Below are positions 18,120 through 26,183 of a stretch of 36,800 nt of DNA, piece by piece (the stretch's first letter is position 1; each line of letters starts with the position of its first letter). The stretch is from Acidobacteriota bacterium. Lineage in GTDB: Bacteria > Acidobacteriota > Terriglobia > UBA7540. The stretch lies in assembly GCA_003165315.1 (NCBI GenBank), contig PLSX01000062.1, forward strand, positions 1-36,800, in the 5' to 3' direction. A program made the position numbers and the translations under genes. The notes below the pieces were generated by a model. That model was not told the origin of the DNA. It saw only the letters and a program-made list of their open reading frames with translations, and did no database searches.

Positions 18120-18201
18120 GGAAGCAAAGGCCGCCGGTTCACAGTAGTGGTGGAATCAACCGCGGCTGTGACAACTCATTGAATCCTTGAGTTTGTCCAT
18201 C

Positions 18202-19554
18202 TCAAATATTTACGACGCGCCGGGCCAACCCCAGCGCTTCAGTCCAAAAGGTGGTGGAAGAATGGATCGACTCCACGACTTCGCCCACCTTACTTACAAA
18301 TTCGTCAATCTGCGCGTCCGTCACAACCAAAGGTGGCGCAACCTTTAACACTTGAAAGTTGTTGCCGCACATTTGTGTGAGGATACCTTTCTCCCGAAAC
18401 AGGTTCATCACGAGCATCTGTCCGAACATTCCCGGATGAATTCGTTTGAAGGCTTCATAAGAAGCGCGCAACGTCCACTGACGTGGAGCCTGGAACTCAA
18501 CCCCGCAAAATAGGCCTTGCCCACGGACTTCCTTAACCATCTCATATTTCGCCAGTGTTTCTTGCAATCGCTGGCGCAGGTATTGGCCCAAGGCCGTAGC
18601 GCGAGCGGCGAGACCTTCGGATTCCAGTACGTCGAGCGTCGCCAGTCCGGTTCGCATGGCAAGATTGTTTTCACTATAGGTTGAAGTATGAATGATGGCG
18701 CGGTGAAGCGAACTGTAGACTGAGTTGTAAACATCATCCGTCATCAAGACCGCGCCCACAGGAATCAGCCCACCGCTCAGGGCTTTGGCAAGAATTACCA
18801 TGTCGGGGTCGAGATTGAAATGCTGGGCCGCAAGAAACCTGCCAGTTCGGTACATGCCCGTCTGTACCTCGTCCAGGATTAAAAGGCTGCCATATTGACG
18901 GCAAAGTGATTGGGCCTCTTGCAGGTATGGTGCGCCGGGAATTCGGATCCCCCCTTCGCCCTGCATCGTTTCCACAATGAAGGCAGCGCACTCTTTTGTG
19001 GAAAGCTCTGCTTCGAGACTTTTGAGATCCCCGAATGGAACCTGCTGCGTGTCGGGCAGCAGCGGGCCGAACCCTTCGCGCCAAAACTCGTTCCCCATTA
19101 ATGAAAGAGCACCACAAGTGAGCCCGTGAAACGCGCCTTCGGTGTAAACCAAACCGTCCCGCCGGGTGCGGGCACGGGCAAACTTGATGGCCGCTTCCAC
19201 GCCCTCGCTGCCGGAGTTGGTGAAATGCACCTTCTTCAGTCGGCCTCCAGCGCGATCGCAAAGCCTTTCCGCAAGTTCTCCAGCTAGTTCGGGCACATTG
19301 CTCTGGAGCATGACCGGGCCGCTCCGGGCCAATTCTTCTTTAAGTGCGGAGATAATACGCGGATGGTTGTGGCCGGTGTTGTGAACACAGTAGCCGGAGA
19401 GGAAGTCCAAAACTCTCGACCCATTGGGGCGAAACAATTCCGCCCCCTCGCATAGCGTAAACTCGACGTTCATTTGCAGAATGTCAAGCAGCCGCACCCA
19501 TTGCGGATTTACCGAATTAGCATAAGGTACGTCACTGGCCACTAGTGTTGGCAT
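18202..19554 (-). CDS. Class III PLP-dependent aminotransferase (ornithine/acetylornithine type)
   Basis: A 450-residue fold-type I aminotransferase. Key parts are GSEGVEAAIK (115-124, phosphate contact), FHG (142-144, ring stacking), LDEVQTG (227-233, Asp228 to the pyridine nitrogen) and Lys257 in ILAKALSGG (Schiff-base lysine). The family moves amino groups from omega-amines or ornithine to 2-oxo acids. The true substrate cannot be read off, and relatives annotated as ornithine, acetylornithine or 4-aminobutyrate aminotransferases are all possible. It lies 82 bp upstream of the TPR gene on the same strand, so it may head the polyketide operon, but the gap is wide enough for a separate promoter. 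The 162-bp stretch upstream shows no gene. Confidence 0.92.
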   Translation of the reverse strand: MPTLVASDVPYANSVNPQWVRLLDILQMNVEFTLCEGAELFRPNGSRVLDFLSGYCVHNTGHNHPRIISALKEELARSGPVMLQSNVPELAGELAERLCDRAGGRLKKVHFTNSGSEGVEAAIKFARARTRRDGLVYTEGAFHGLTCGALSLMGNEFWREGFGPLLPDTQQVPFGDLKSLEAELSTKECAAFIVETMQGEGGIRIPGAPYLQEAQSLCRQYGSLLILDEVQTGMYRTGRFLAAQHFNLDPDMVILAKALSGGLIPVGAVLMTDDVYNSVYSSLHRAIIHTSTYSENNLAMRTGLATLDVLESEGLAARATALGQYLRQRLQETLAKYEMVKEVRGQGLFCGVEFQAPRQWTLRASYEAFKRIHPGMFGQMLVMNLFREKGILTQMCGNNFQVLKVAPPLVVTDAQIDEFVSKVGEVVESIHSSTTFWTEALGLARRVVNI

Positions 19555-19716
19555 CGGCGTTGTGTTTGCCCTTCTGCTTGCTTGTAAATCAGGATGGTTC
19601 TGAAAATGCCCTGTAGACGTAAATACGATGCCGGACTTCCTGGAAGGGTTGGAACAAATAGCTCAAGAAGGGAAAATTATGACAAGAAGCGGATCGGAAG
19701 CTATCGCACGATGGCA

Positions 19717-20451
19717 CTACCGTTTCCTCATCTTGCGAAGACCTGACATTTCGTCCGAATTCAATTCCCTCCATTTTCCAACTTGCAATCCCTCCAGAGT
19801 CAGCGGCCCGATGCGCGTACGAACGAGTTTCAATACGACGAACCCCACCGCTTCCATCATTCTGCGCACTTCGCGGTTCTTGCCCTCAGTCAAAACAACA
19901 TCCAGCCACGTGTACTTACCACGGTCCTCGCGCCGCGCAACGCTGAGGGGATGAGCCACATCGCCGCGCTTCATTTCCACGCCGGCACTGAGCTGGGCAA
20001 TGACTTGGTCGCTCAGAAGTCCACTGGCTTTCACCAGATAAGTCTTGGGAACTTCCGACTCCGGGCTGGTAATGAAGTCGGCGAATTTCGTGTCGTTGGT
20101 CAGAAGCAGAAGGCCAGAGGTGTCTTTATCTAATCGGCCGACGGGCGAGACCCATTTGTTATCGTCTCCCAGGTATTTGTAAATCGTGTCGCGTCCCGCT
20201 GGATCACCATGACTGGTAATTACGCCTTTGGGCTTGTAGAAGAGAAGGTAACGTTTGCGCGCGGGCTTGAGCTTTTGGCCATCCAGGAGAAACGTATCGG
20301 TGTCAGGGCTGACCCAAATGTCGGGGTCGCGGACCGTGCGTCCGTTCACCTTCATCCGGCCTGCCACAATCGCTTTGCGCGAATCCGCACGCGAGGCAAC
20401 GCCGAAGCGGGATGCCACGCGGTCAAGAGTCATTTTGGATTTCATGGGCAT
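19717..20451 (-). CDS. RsuA/RluB-family 16S/23S rRNA pseudouridine synthase
   Basis: A 244-residue enzyme that isomerises uridine to pseudouridine in rRNA. It starts with an S4 RNA-binding domain (about 7-55, LDRVASRFGVASRADSRKAI), then the catalytic domain with the signature GRLDKDTSGLLLLTND (catalytic Asp in RLDKDT) at about 110-125 and KNREVRRM at about 195-202. This matches the RsuA/RluB/RluE/RluF group, and RluB is the commonest in bacteria. The open frame reaches back to a TTG at 20469; the ATGs at 20451 or 20445 are more likely starts. It stands as its own unit, and a 180-bp AT- and purine-rich gap separates it from the next upstream gene. Confidence 0.9.
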   Translation of the reverse strand: MPMKSKMTLDRVASRFGVASRADSRKAIVAGRMKVNGRTVRDPDIWVSPDTDTFLLDGQKLKPARKRYLLFYKPKGVITSHGDPAGRDTIYKYLGDDNKWVSPVGRLDKDTSGLLLLTNDTKFADFITSPESEVPKTYLVKASGLLSDQVIAQLSAGVEMKRGDVAHPLSVARREDRGKYTWLDVVLTEGKNREVRRMMEAVGFVVLKLVRTRIGPLTLEGLQVGKWRELNSDEMSGLRKMRKR

Positions 20452-20629
20452 AGGAAGAGAACAAGTCAAAAGTCAAAATGTAAGAGGCAAAAGTTCATCA
20501 ATAATGCATTTTGTTGGGAGTGCCGGATTTCAATTTCCGGCATTCATCAATTTTCATTTCTCGAGATCCAATGCGGGGGACAAATTTCCATCGCTGACCT
20601 TTGCCCTTTGACTTTTTGGCTTTTGCCAA

Positions 20630-21619
20630 TCAGTTAACATCGATCTCACGCCCCGCTCCCTCTTTCTTTGCAGCCTCCAGCACCAGGTGCGCGGCGACAG
20701 CATCTTGCACGGCTACCCCTACAGATTTGTAAAGCGTGATCTGATTGGCGGAAGTGCGGCCGGGCTTAATACCTGAAATCAATTCGCCAATTTCGGTGCG
20801 GATATGATCCTTGCTGATCATTCCATCACGGATCGGCCATTTTAGATCATTAGCCCCACCGGCATTGGGCGCGAGGGCGGCTTCAAGCGTTTCAACCACA
20901 ACCAGCGATTTCATTACACATTCCGTGTCGACTTCACATCCATCGGCGTTCAAGCCGACAGAGGTAACATGCATGCCCGGCTGAAGCCATGACCCTTTCA
21001 CGACTGGGTCCGCGGCATGCGTCGCCGCGCAAATGATGTCCGCGCCGGCAAAGGATTGGGCCGAAATGTCGCAAGCAAATGCTTCAATATCCTGTTGCGC
21101 GGCAATTTCAGCCGCCAGGCGCGCAGCCTTCTGCGGGTTTCGGCCCGCAATTCGAATCTGCTGGATGGGCCGCACCCGCGGGATTGCACGGGCGTGCGTG
21201 CGCGCTTCGACTCCGGTTCCGATGATAAGCAGCACCTGCGAATCTTCCCGCGCAAGGAGGCGCGCGGATAACGCTGACCCCGCGGCGGTTCGCGCAGCTG
21301 TGATGAATGTTCCGTCCATCATCGCCTGCGGTGATCCCGTCTCCGCGTCAAAGACCAAAATCACTGCCTGGTGAGTGGGCACGCCGCGAGCTTCGTTTTC
21401 GGGAAATAGAGTGACTAATTTTGTGGCCAGGGTGCGGGGTGTGTGCAGAAAAACCGGCATTGCGGCAAGCAGTCCACTCGGCTCAGTTACCAGGGAAAGG
21501 ATGCGCGCCGGCATTGAAACCCGCCCCGCGCTCAGCTTCGCCATGGCAGGGCCCAGAGCATTGATCAGATTGTCAAGGTCGAGCAGGCTTTCGACTTCGC
21601 GTCGATTCAGAAAGAGCAT
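20630..21619 (-). CDS. Ornithine cyclodeaminase / mu-crystallin family protein
   Basis: A 329-residue NAD(P)-binding protein of the OCD/mu-crystallin superfamily, which includes ornithine cyclodeaminase, alanine dehydrogenase and delta-1-pyrroline-2-carboxylate reductases. Conserved parts are KLVTLFPEN (about 67-75), DGTFITAARTAAGSALSARLLAR (about 101-123), the Rossmann GTGVEARTHARAI (about 133-145), and the SVGLNADGCEVD region near 216-227. The substrate class cannot be decided from the sequence. It follows the MlaF-like gene on the same strand with a 78-bp gap and no ribosome binding site that stands out, so co-transcription is possible but unproven. Confidence 0.9.
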   Translation of the reverse strand: MLFLNRREVESLLDLDNLINALGPAMAKLSAGRVSMPARILSLVTEPSGLLAAMPVFLHTPRTLATKLVTLFPENEARGVPTHQAVILVFDAETGSPQAMMDGTFITAARTAAGSALSARLLAREDSQVLLIIGTGVEARTHARAIPRVRPIQQIRIAGRNPQKAARLAAEIAAQQDIEAFACDISAQSFAGADIICAATHAADPVVKGSWLQPGMHVTSVGLNADGCEVDTECVMKSLVVVETLEAALAPNAGGANDLKWPIRDGMISKDHIRTEIGELISGIKPGRTSANQITLYKSVGVAVQDAVAAHLVLEAAKKEGAGREIDVN

Positions 21620-21697
21620 AAACTACATCACTCTCAAGTCAGAGACATCAAACTCCACACATCTTTGTAATCTGTGAAATCTGCAAAAGCTGTGGGT

Positions 21698-22492
21698 TCA
21701 TAAGGACAGGAGCGAAACCTCATCCAACCGAATAAAATCCTGGACCATAGGCACGCTGGACTGGTCCATCTCTGCAATCGTTCCAAAGAAGGCTACTCGC
21801 CCGTCCACCAGAAAGACGACCCGGTCGGCTAGCTTGCGCGCCAGCTTCATGTCATGCGTTACGACGACAGAAGTGAGCCCGGTTTGCTGCTTGACCTTCA
21901 GAATTAGATCGCCCAGAGTCTGCGCCATCAGCGGATCGACCATGGTCGTGGGCTCATCATACAGAATGCATTCGGGCTCTGCCGCCAGCGCGCGCGCGAT
22001 CGCCACGGCCCGCTTCATCCCGGTACTTAAGTCGGAAGGCATCAGTTCGCGCCTGTCATCTAGTTCAACCTGAGCCAACAGCTTGTCTACGCGCTGCTGA
22101 ATATCGTCCTCACTCACCACTAACCCGCGTAGGGCCCGCTCTCGCAGGGGGTAGGCAACGTTTTCGCCCACCGTAAGTGAATCGAATAGAGCGCCAGATT
22201 GAAAAACCATGGTCACGCGCCGACGGACGTCCATCAACTCTTCTTCGCTCAGGGCAGAAACCTCGCGGCCCGCCACAAACACCCGCCCCGAGTCAGGCTT
22301 CAAGAAACCCAGAATGTGCTTCAGCGTAACGCTCTTGCCCACGCCACTTCGGCCCAGGATCGCGACCATTTCGCCCCGGCCTACGTTGAAGGTGACATCA
22401 TCCAGCACGGATAGGTCGCCAAACGCCTTATAGACGTGGTCAAACTCGATATAAGTTCTTTTCGATGCCCCGGATTTCAGTTCGTCGGCCAT
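21698..22492 (-). CDS. MlaF-like ABC transporter ATP-binding protein
   Basis: A 264-residue ATPase of the Mla/retrograde phospholipid type. In numbering from the upstream TTG (22501), Walker A is GRSGVGKS (50-57), the Q-loop is at Gln101 (VFQSGALFDSLT), the signature LSTGM at 158-162 (the LSGGM form of Mla ATPases is altered by one residue), Walker B is CILYDEP (178-184), and VVTHDM holds the H-loop His. The VFQSGALFDSLTVGENVAYPLRE context is characteristic of MlaF. In the usual arrangement a permease (MlaE), a substrate-binding MlaD and others follow directly, but here the neighbours are an unrelated cyclodeaminase gene and a gene-free gap. The start at ATG 22492 is preferred to the TTG. Confidence 0.88.
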   Translation of the reverse strand: MADELKSGASKRTYIEFDHVYKAFGDLSVLDDVTFNVGRGEMVAILGRSGVGKSVTLKHILGFLKPDSGRVFVAGREVSALSEEELMDVRRRVTMVFQSGALFDSLTVGENVAYPLRERALRGLVVSEDDIQQRVDKLLAQVELDDRRELMPSDLSTGMKRAVAIARALAAEPECILYDEPTTMVDPLMAQTLGDLILKVKQQTGLTSVVVTHDMKLARKLADRVVFLVDGRVAFFGTIAEMDQSSVPMVQDFIRLDEVSLLSL

Positions 22493-22520
22493 GGAGAACA
22501 ATTATGAACCAGGAACGGGG

Positions 22521-22540
22521 AATTAAGAATTAGGAATTAA
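22521..22540. repeat. AT-rich dispersed repeat (AATTAAGAATTAGGAATTAA type)
   Basis: A 20-bp run of AATTAAGAATTAGG-type units. Similar stretches occur at 34156-34185 and, in inverted order, at 34232-34257, always at gene edges. Low-complexity character means some similarity is expected by chance. Confidence 0.5.
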
Positions 22541-22671
22541 GATCTAAAAAACGGGGGATTATCCGACGTTTCGAGAATGCGTGGCGCCCAGGTCGAGTCG
22601 TCTCGCTTCCTCGACCTGTCAATTCTCCTCCATGAGAGGACTGCGATGCCCCACCCATCGAGCTAGTGATA

Positions 22672-22686
22672 TTGACAATATGTCAA
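22672..22686. promoter_or_regulatory. Palindromic operator-like site
   Basis: TTGACAATATGTCAA is a perfect inverted repeat with 6-bp arms and a 3-base centre, in an otherwise plain AT-rich stretch between the MlaF-like gene and the paralogue array. It may be a dimeric-regulator site. The TTGACA could also be a -35 box, but no good -10 follows at 16-18 bases. Confidence 0.3.
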
Positions 22687-22903
22687 CAAATCGGCATGAA
22701 ATCGACAATTTTAGCCAATGGGCAAGTTGCAATTTGACGTAGGACATGGACACCCGTAAGCAGGGGTTGTATGGTTCAGCCACTTGAAGCTCCTTTGTAG
22801 ATGTGGGCGTGGGGAGACAGCCTATGGCTGCAAACTCAAGCCCTTCGAGGGTGTCGCATGGATTGAATTTCCTGGATTCTTATGAGCATTTCCAGGTGAC
22901 CCC

Positions 22904-23080
22904 ATGAAGACCGATCGAGTAAGACCGACACCCTTCAGCTCAGCGTTATCCGCTTCTGACGAGTCACTCCCTACACCAGTTCGAATTCAAGAGATCTTGA
23001 GGCATTTTGGCGCTGCTTTGCGCAGTCTAAATGAGGGAGCGTATGAATCACCCGAGTTGGTCACAGTCGGCTTTACTTGA
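22904..23080 (+). CDS. Possible small protein of 58 residues
   Basis: An ATG-to-TGA frame too short for ordinary gene calling. AGGTGA lies a few bases upstream. The translation has a balanced composition with an amphipathic stretch (IQEILRHFGAALRSLNEGAY, about 28-47) and no hydrophobic span. It lies just before the exported-protein array on the same strand, 68 bp upstream of the first member. There is no recognisable family. Coding is a guess from composition only. Confidence 0.25.
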   Translation: MKTDRVRPTPFSSALSASDESLPTPVRIQEILRHFGAALRSLNEGAYESPELVTVGFT

Positions 23081-23148
23081 CGACCCTCAGCGCATTTATC
23101 CATTGAACTGGCTAGCAGTTCCCGAGAAGTCATATTGAGGAGATTATC

Positions 23149-24537
23149 TTGCTTACTTACAAACGAATTTCCGTGTCGTCGTTTCTGTGGCTAATTCTGA
23201 TCGGAATCTGTGCGCACAACGCCTGTGCTTAAACTTCCCTGAAAACCATCAATAATCCGCAAGGAGGCGTAACCGTCTACGGATTAGTGAACGGAGCCAC
23301 AACTCCAGTGGGCGCCATGGGCAGCATGCTGCGTTCTGTTCACAACAACTGCGGTGAAAGACCGCAATTGGGGAAGGTATTCAAGGTGCGCGGCACCAAT
23401 TCTGATGCGGTATTCATCACAGTGGTCAACCATCACGCAGGCAACAAGCGTCTGGCCGGCTTGCTCATCGCATCTCCCACCGGGCCCAATCAAGTGGAAG
23501 CGGCACTGGTAAGCGACGACGCGGCGCGCTTTGGCTCGACCATCAATCCCATGCTCAACCAACTTTTCAGCGAGTGGCATCCGGGCAGCGCGGGGCAAGC
23601 TTCCGGCTCCGCGGCTGGTGGGGGATATGTCCCGCCCGCCGCGTTGCATCGGGTGGTAGCGTCTGACAATTCCGCCAGCGTTGGCATTCCCGCCGGGTGG
23701 AACTTTAAGGGCTCTATGGGTACGATGATTGTCAACGGCCCCAATTCCGAAGTGTTAGGTCTCGACTTTGCCCGCCTGGCAGCCGACCCCAACGGTGCTG
23801 GAATGCGGCAAGCCCAATATTATGGTAGGGCAGATGGCAACGGCGGCAAGATTGTCTATCCTTCCAACGTGGACCCAGTCCGGGCCTTTCCGGAACTTTT
23901 CCAGCAGTTCTGGCGGGTGAATGGGGGGAACCCCGTCCTTCGGATCGCCCGCACCCAACAGGTTCCCGGTCCTTCCGGCCAACGCTGCGTCCATGCCACC
24001 GGGCATGCGGTTCTGGGTGGACAGGGCGTGGCGGAGAAAGATATGCCGGAGATGGAGGCACTGCTCTGCAGCACCACACCTGGTCCGATGGGCAACTATA
24101 TGGTTTTGCTTTCCATGAGCCTTATCCCTCCCAATCTTGCTGGTAGGGAGCGTGCCACCGTGGGCGCGATGCTCGCCAGTTTTCAGCCCAACCAGAATGT
24201 CATCGACCAGCAAACGCATGCGATGGCTGCTCCCGCCATTGCCCAGATCCACGCCATCGGCCAGGCTGCAATGCAACGGGCCCAGGCTGATTCTGTTGCC
24301 CATGACCAGCAAAACAGGGATTGGGAAAGCCGACAGGACAGTCAGGACAGGCGCAATCAGGCCTTCAACAACTATCTGCTCGATCAGACCGTCCTCCAGG
24401 ACAACAACATGGACGGCAATGGCACCATCGGCCACGGCACGGTCTGGAACTCCACCGCCGACGCACTGGTGCGGGCCGATCCTAATCGCTACGAGATTGT
24501 GGATACTCCCAATTTCTGGAAGGGAGTGGATTACTAA
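23149..24537 (+). pseudogene. Exported-protein paralogue 1, interrupted by an in-frame TAA after the signal peptide
   Basis: Reading in frame from a TTG at 23149 (GAGGAG 7 bases upstream) gives a signal-peptide-like start (KRISVSSFLWLILIGIC) parallel to that of the next gene. The frame hits TAA at 23230-23232. In the sister gene (24669) the same place is CAA (Gln in RAQTPL), so one C-to-T change explains it. Beyond the stop the frame runs clean for ~435 codons to 24537, with the family's NNCG, SDAVF, WHPG and C-terminal LDQTV...NNMDGNGTIGHGT motifs intact. A GTG at 23287 gives a 416-residue product without a signal peptide and has no correctly spaced ribosome binding site. It is therefore a recent pseudogene, a gene using stop readthrough, or a sequencing error. 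The body shows no further decay, so the change is young. Confidence 0.75.
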
Positions 24538-24668
24538 CCCAAAGGCGGGGACCTTGAATTTGAGCTGGTATGCCTGTGAGTGCCTGAACGCAGCCGTTCG
24601 TAACCTCGCAGCAGAAAGGAATTCCTGAGTCCCCTCGCCGTTCTAAATAACGGAAGGAGGTTGCGACC

Positions 24669-26111
24669 ATGACAAACATGAAGCGGTTTTCCGTCTCCTC
24701 GGTTCTGTGGGTTTTTTTAGTCGGAGGCTGTTCGTCCGTACCCCGCGCACAAACACCACTGACACAAATTCATGGCCAGCAAGGCGGAACAATCATATAC
24801 GGGCAGGTGAAAGGCGCCACCACGCCGGCAGCGGCCATGGCCCACATTCTAAGTACTATGCAAAATAACTGCGGTGAAAAACCACAGGTCGGAAAGGTCT
24901 TCCGAGTGAAGGGTAGCCATTCGGACGCGGTGTTTTTCACGGTCACGAATCATAACCAGGGGAATCAACCCGTGGCTGGCATGCTCATCGCAGCTCCCAC
25001 CGGCTCCCAAACAGTGGAGGCGGGCCTGGTCAGCGATTCCGCCGCCCGCTTTGGTACGACGGTGAACCCACTGCTCAGCCAGTTGTTCGGCGTCTGGCAT
25101 CCGGGCGGAGGGGCAGCCACGGCAGGAAGTGGCGCGACGCAAAGGGGCGCGGGTGGGGGAGTAAGCCTTCCTCCCATGCGCCAGGTGACCTCGCCTGACT
25201 CCACCGCCACGGTCGACCTGCCCGATGGGTGGAGTTTGGACCCGCAGGGGAGCAAAGGCGGAAGTGGACTCGTCAGAGGCCCTGAAGGAGAGACCCTGGA
25301 CCTTAACTGGTACCTCCTTGTGCAGGATCCCAGGTCCCAAGACTTCCAGCGCCAAATGCGCATGGGGATCAAGCCTCTCCCCAACATTCATCTGTTCGTA
25401 CCCTACAACCCGGACTTGACAAAGGCTTACCCCGACATTTGTCAGCGGTTGCAGGCTGCGGCTGGCCTCGGCTCGGCACCCCTTAAGATGGATAGCATCA
25501 AGCCCGTCGAGGGGACACAAGGAAAATGCGTGGATGCCACGGGCCAGGTGAATCTGGCCGGCAAAGGGGCGAAAGAGTTCAGGGAGTTGATGTGTGGAAC
25601 GCCGCCTTATCAAAACGGCGTATACGAATACCAGAGATCATTCTATTGGCTTCCTTTGGGCGCCACTGACCGGCAACGCGCCATCTGTGATGCCATTTTG
25701 GCGAGTTTTCATGTGGATCAGCAGCGCGTCGATGCCCAGGCTGCCCCGTATATCAAGATGCTGAACGATCATACGCATGCCCTGATGGCCATGACACAGC
25801 AACAGATCGCCTACAGTCAGCAGAGAACCAACGCCACCTTGGCGCGGGCACAAGCTGAGGGCATTGCTCACGACCAGCAGAACGCTCAGTGGCGGCAGGG
25901 CGAGGACGACATTTCCTGGCGAGGGCAGGGATTCAGCAACTATATTCTGGATCAGACCGTAGTGCAGAACAACAATGTGGCCGGCACCGGAATGGTGGGC
26001 CATGCAACCCTCTGGAACACGACGGCGGATGCCTTGGTGAAATCGGATCCCAATAAATATGAGTACGTACCTGAGCAGAATTACTGGAGAGGCACCGATT
26101 ACAGGCCCTAA
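24669..26111 (+). CDS. Exported (probable lipoprotein) family member 2, unknown family
   Basis: A 480-residue protein. The N-terminus has a charged start, a hydrophobic stretch and VGGCSS, consistent with a lipoprotein site at Cys21. Order of parts: a conserved N-terminal module (about 36-150, with GATTPAAAM, NNCGEKPQVGKVFRVKG, SDAVFFTV, PTGSQTVEAGLVSDSAARFGTT and ending FGVWHPGG), a Gly/Ala-rich linker, a second module (about 175-340) and a C-terminal helical region (about 360-480) with Gln- and Ala-rich helices and the signature SNYILDQTVVQNNN...VGHATLWN. I do not recognise the family. AAGGAGG lies 8 bases before the ATG. It is followed by the third paralogue at 73 bp; GCAGAAAGGAA occurs in both intergenic gaps, so the gaps were duplicated with the genes. 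No catalytic motif is evident. Confidence 0.88.
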   Translation: MTNMKRFSVSSVLWVFLVGGCSSVPRAQTPLTQIHGQQGGTIIYGQVKGATTPAAAMAHILSTMQNNCGEKPQVGKVFRVKGSHSDAVFFTVTNHNQGNQPVAGMLIAAPTGSQTVEAGLVSDSAARFGTTVNPLLSQLFGVWHPGGGAATAGSGATQRGAGGGVSLPPMRQVTSPDSTATVDLPDGWSLDPQGSKGGSGLVRGPEGETLDLNWYLLVQDPRSQDFQRQMRMGIKPLPNIHLFVPYNPDLTKAYPDICQRLQAAAGLGSAPLKMDSIKPVEGTQGKCVDATGQVNLAGKGAKEFRELMCGTPPYQNGVYEYQRSFYWLPLGATDRQRAICDAILASFHVDQQRVDAQAAPYIKMLNDHTHALMAMTQQQIAYSQQRTNATLARAQAEGIAHDQQNAQWRQGEDDISWRGQGFSNYILDQTVVQNNNVAGTGMVGHATLWNTTADALVKSDPNKYEYVPEQNYWRGTDYRP

Positions 26112-26183
26112 AACCGGCCAACTTATTTGAACTCGCACCCTTCAGGCGCACGACAGATCACCTGAAGCAGAAAGGAAATCCTA

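Larger units (their letters stand above)
22493..23148. other. 656-bp intergenic region upstream of the paralogue array
   Basis: No large gene. It contains an AT-rich dispersed repeat (22521-22540), a perfect TTGACA-ATA-TGTCAA palindrome (22672-22686) and a possible 58-codon gene (22904-23080). The regulatory signals of the tandem family should lie here, because transcription to the right must start between the divergent MlaF gene and 23149. I see no convincing -35/-10 pair. Confidence 0.5.

Noticed and set aside
22672-22695. Promoter starting with TTGACA at 22672
   Set aside because: No acceptable -10 hexamer at 16-18 bases; the palindrome reading is better.
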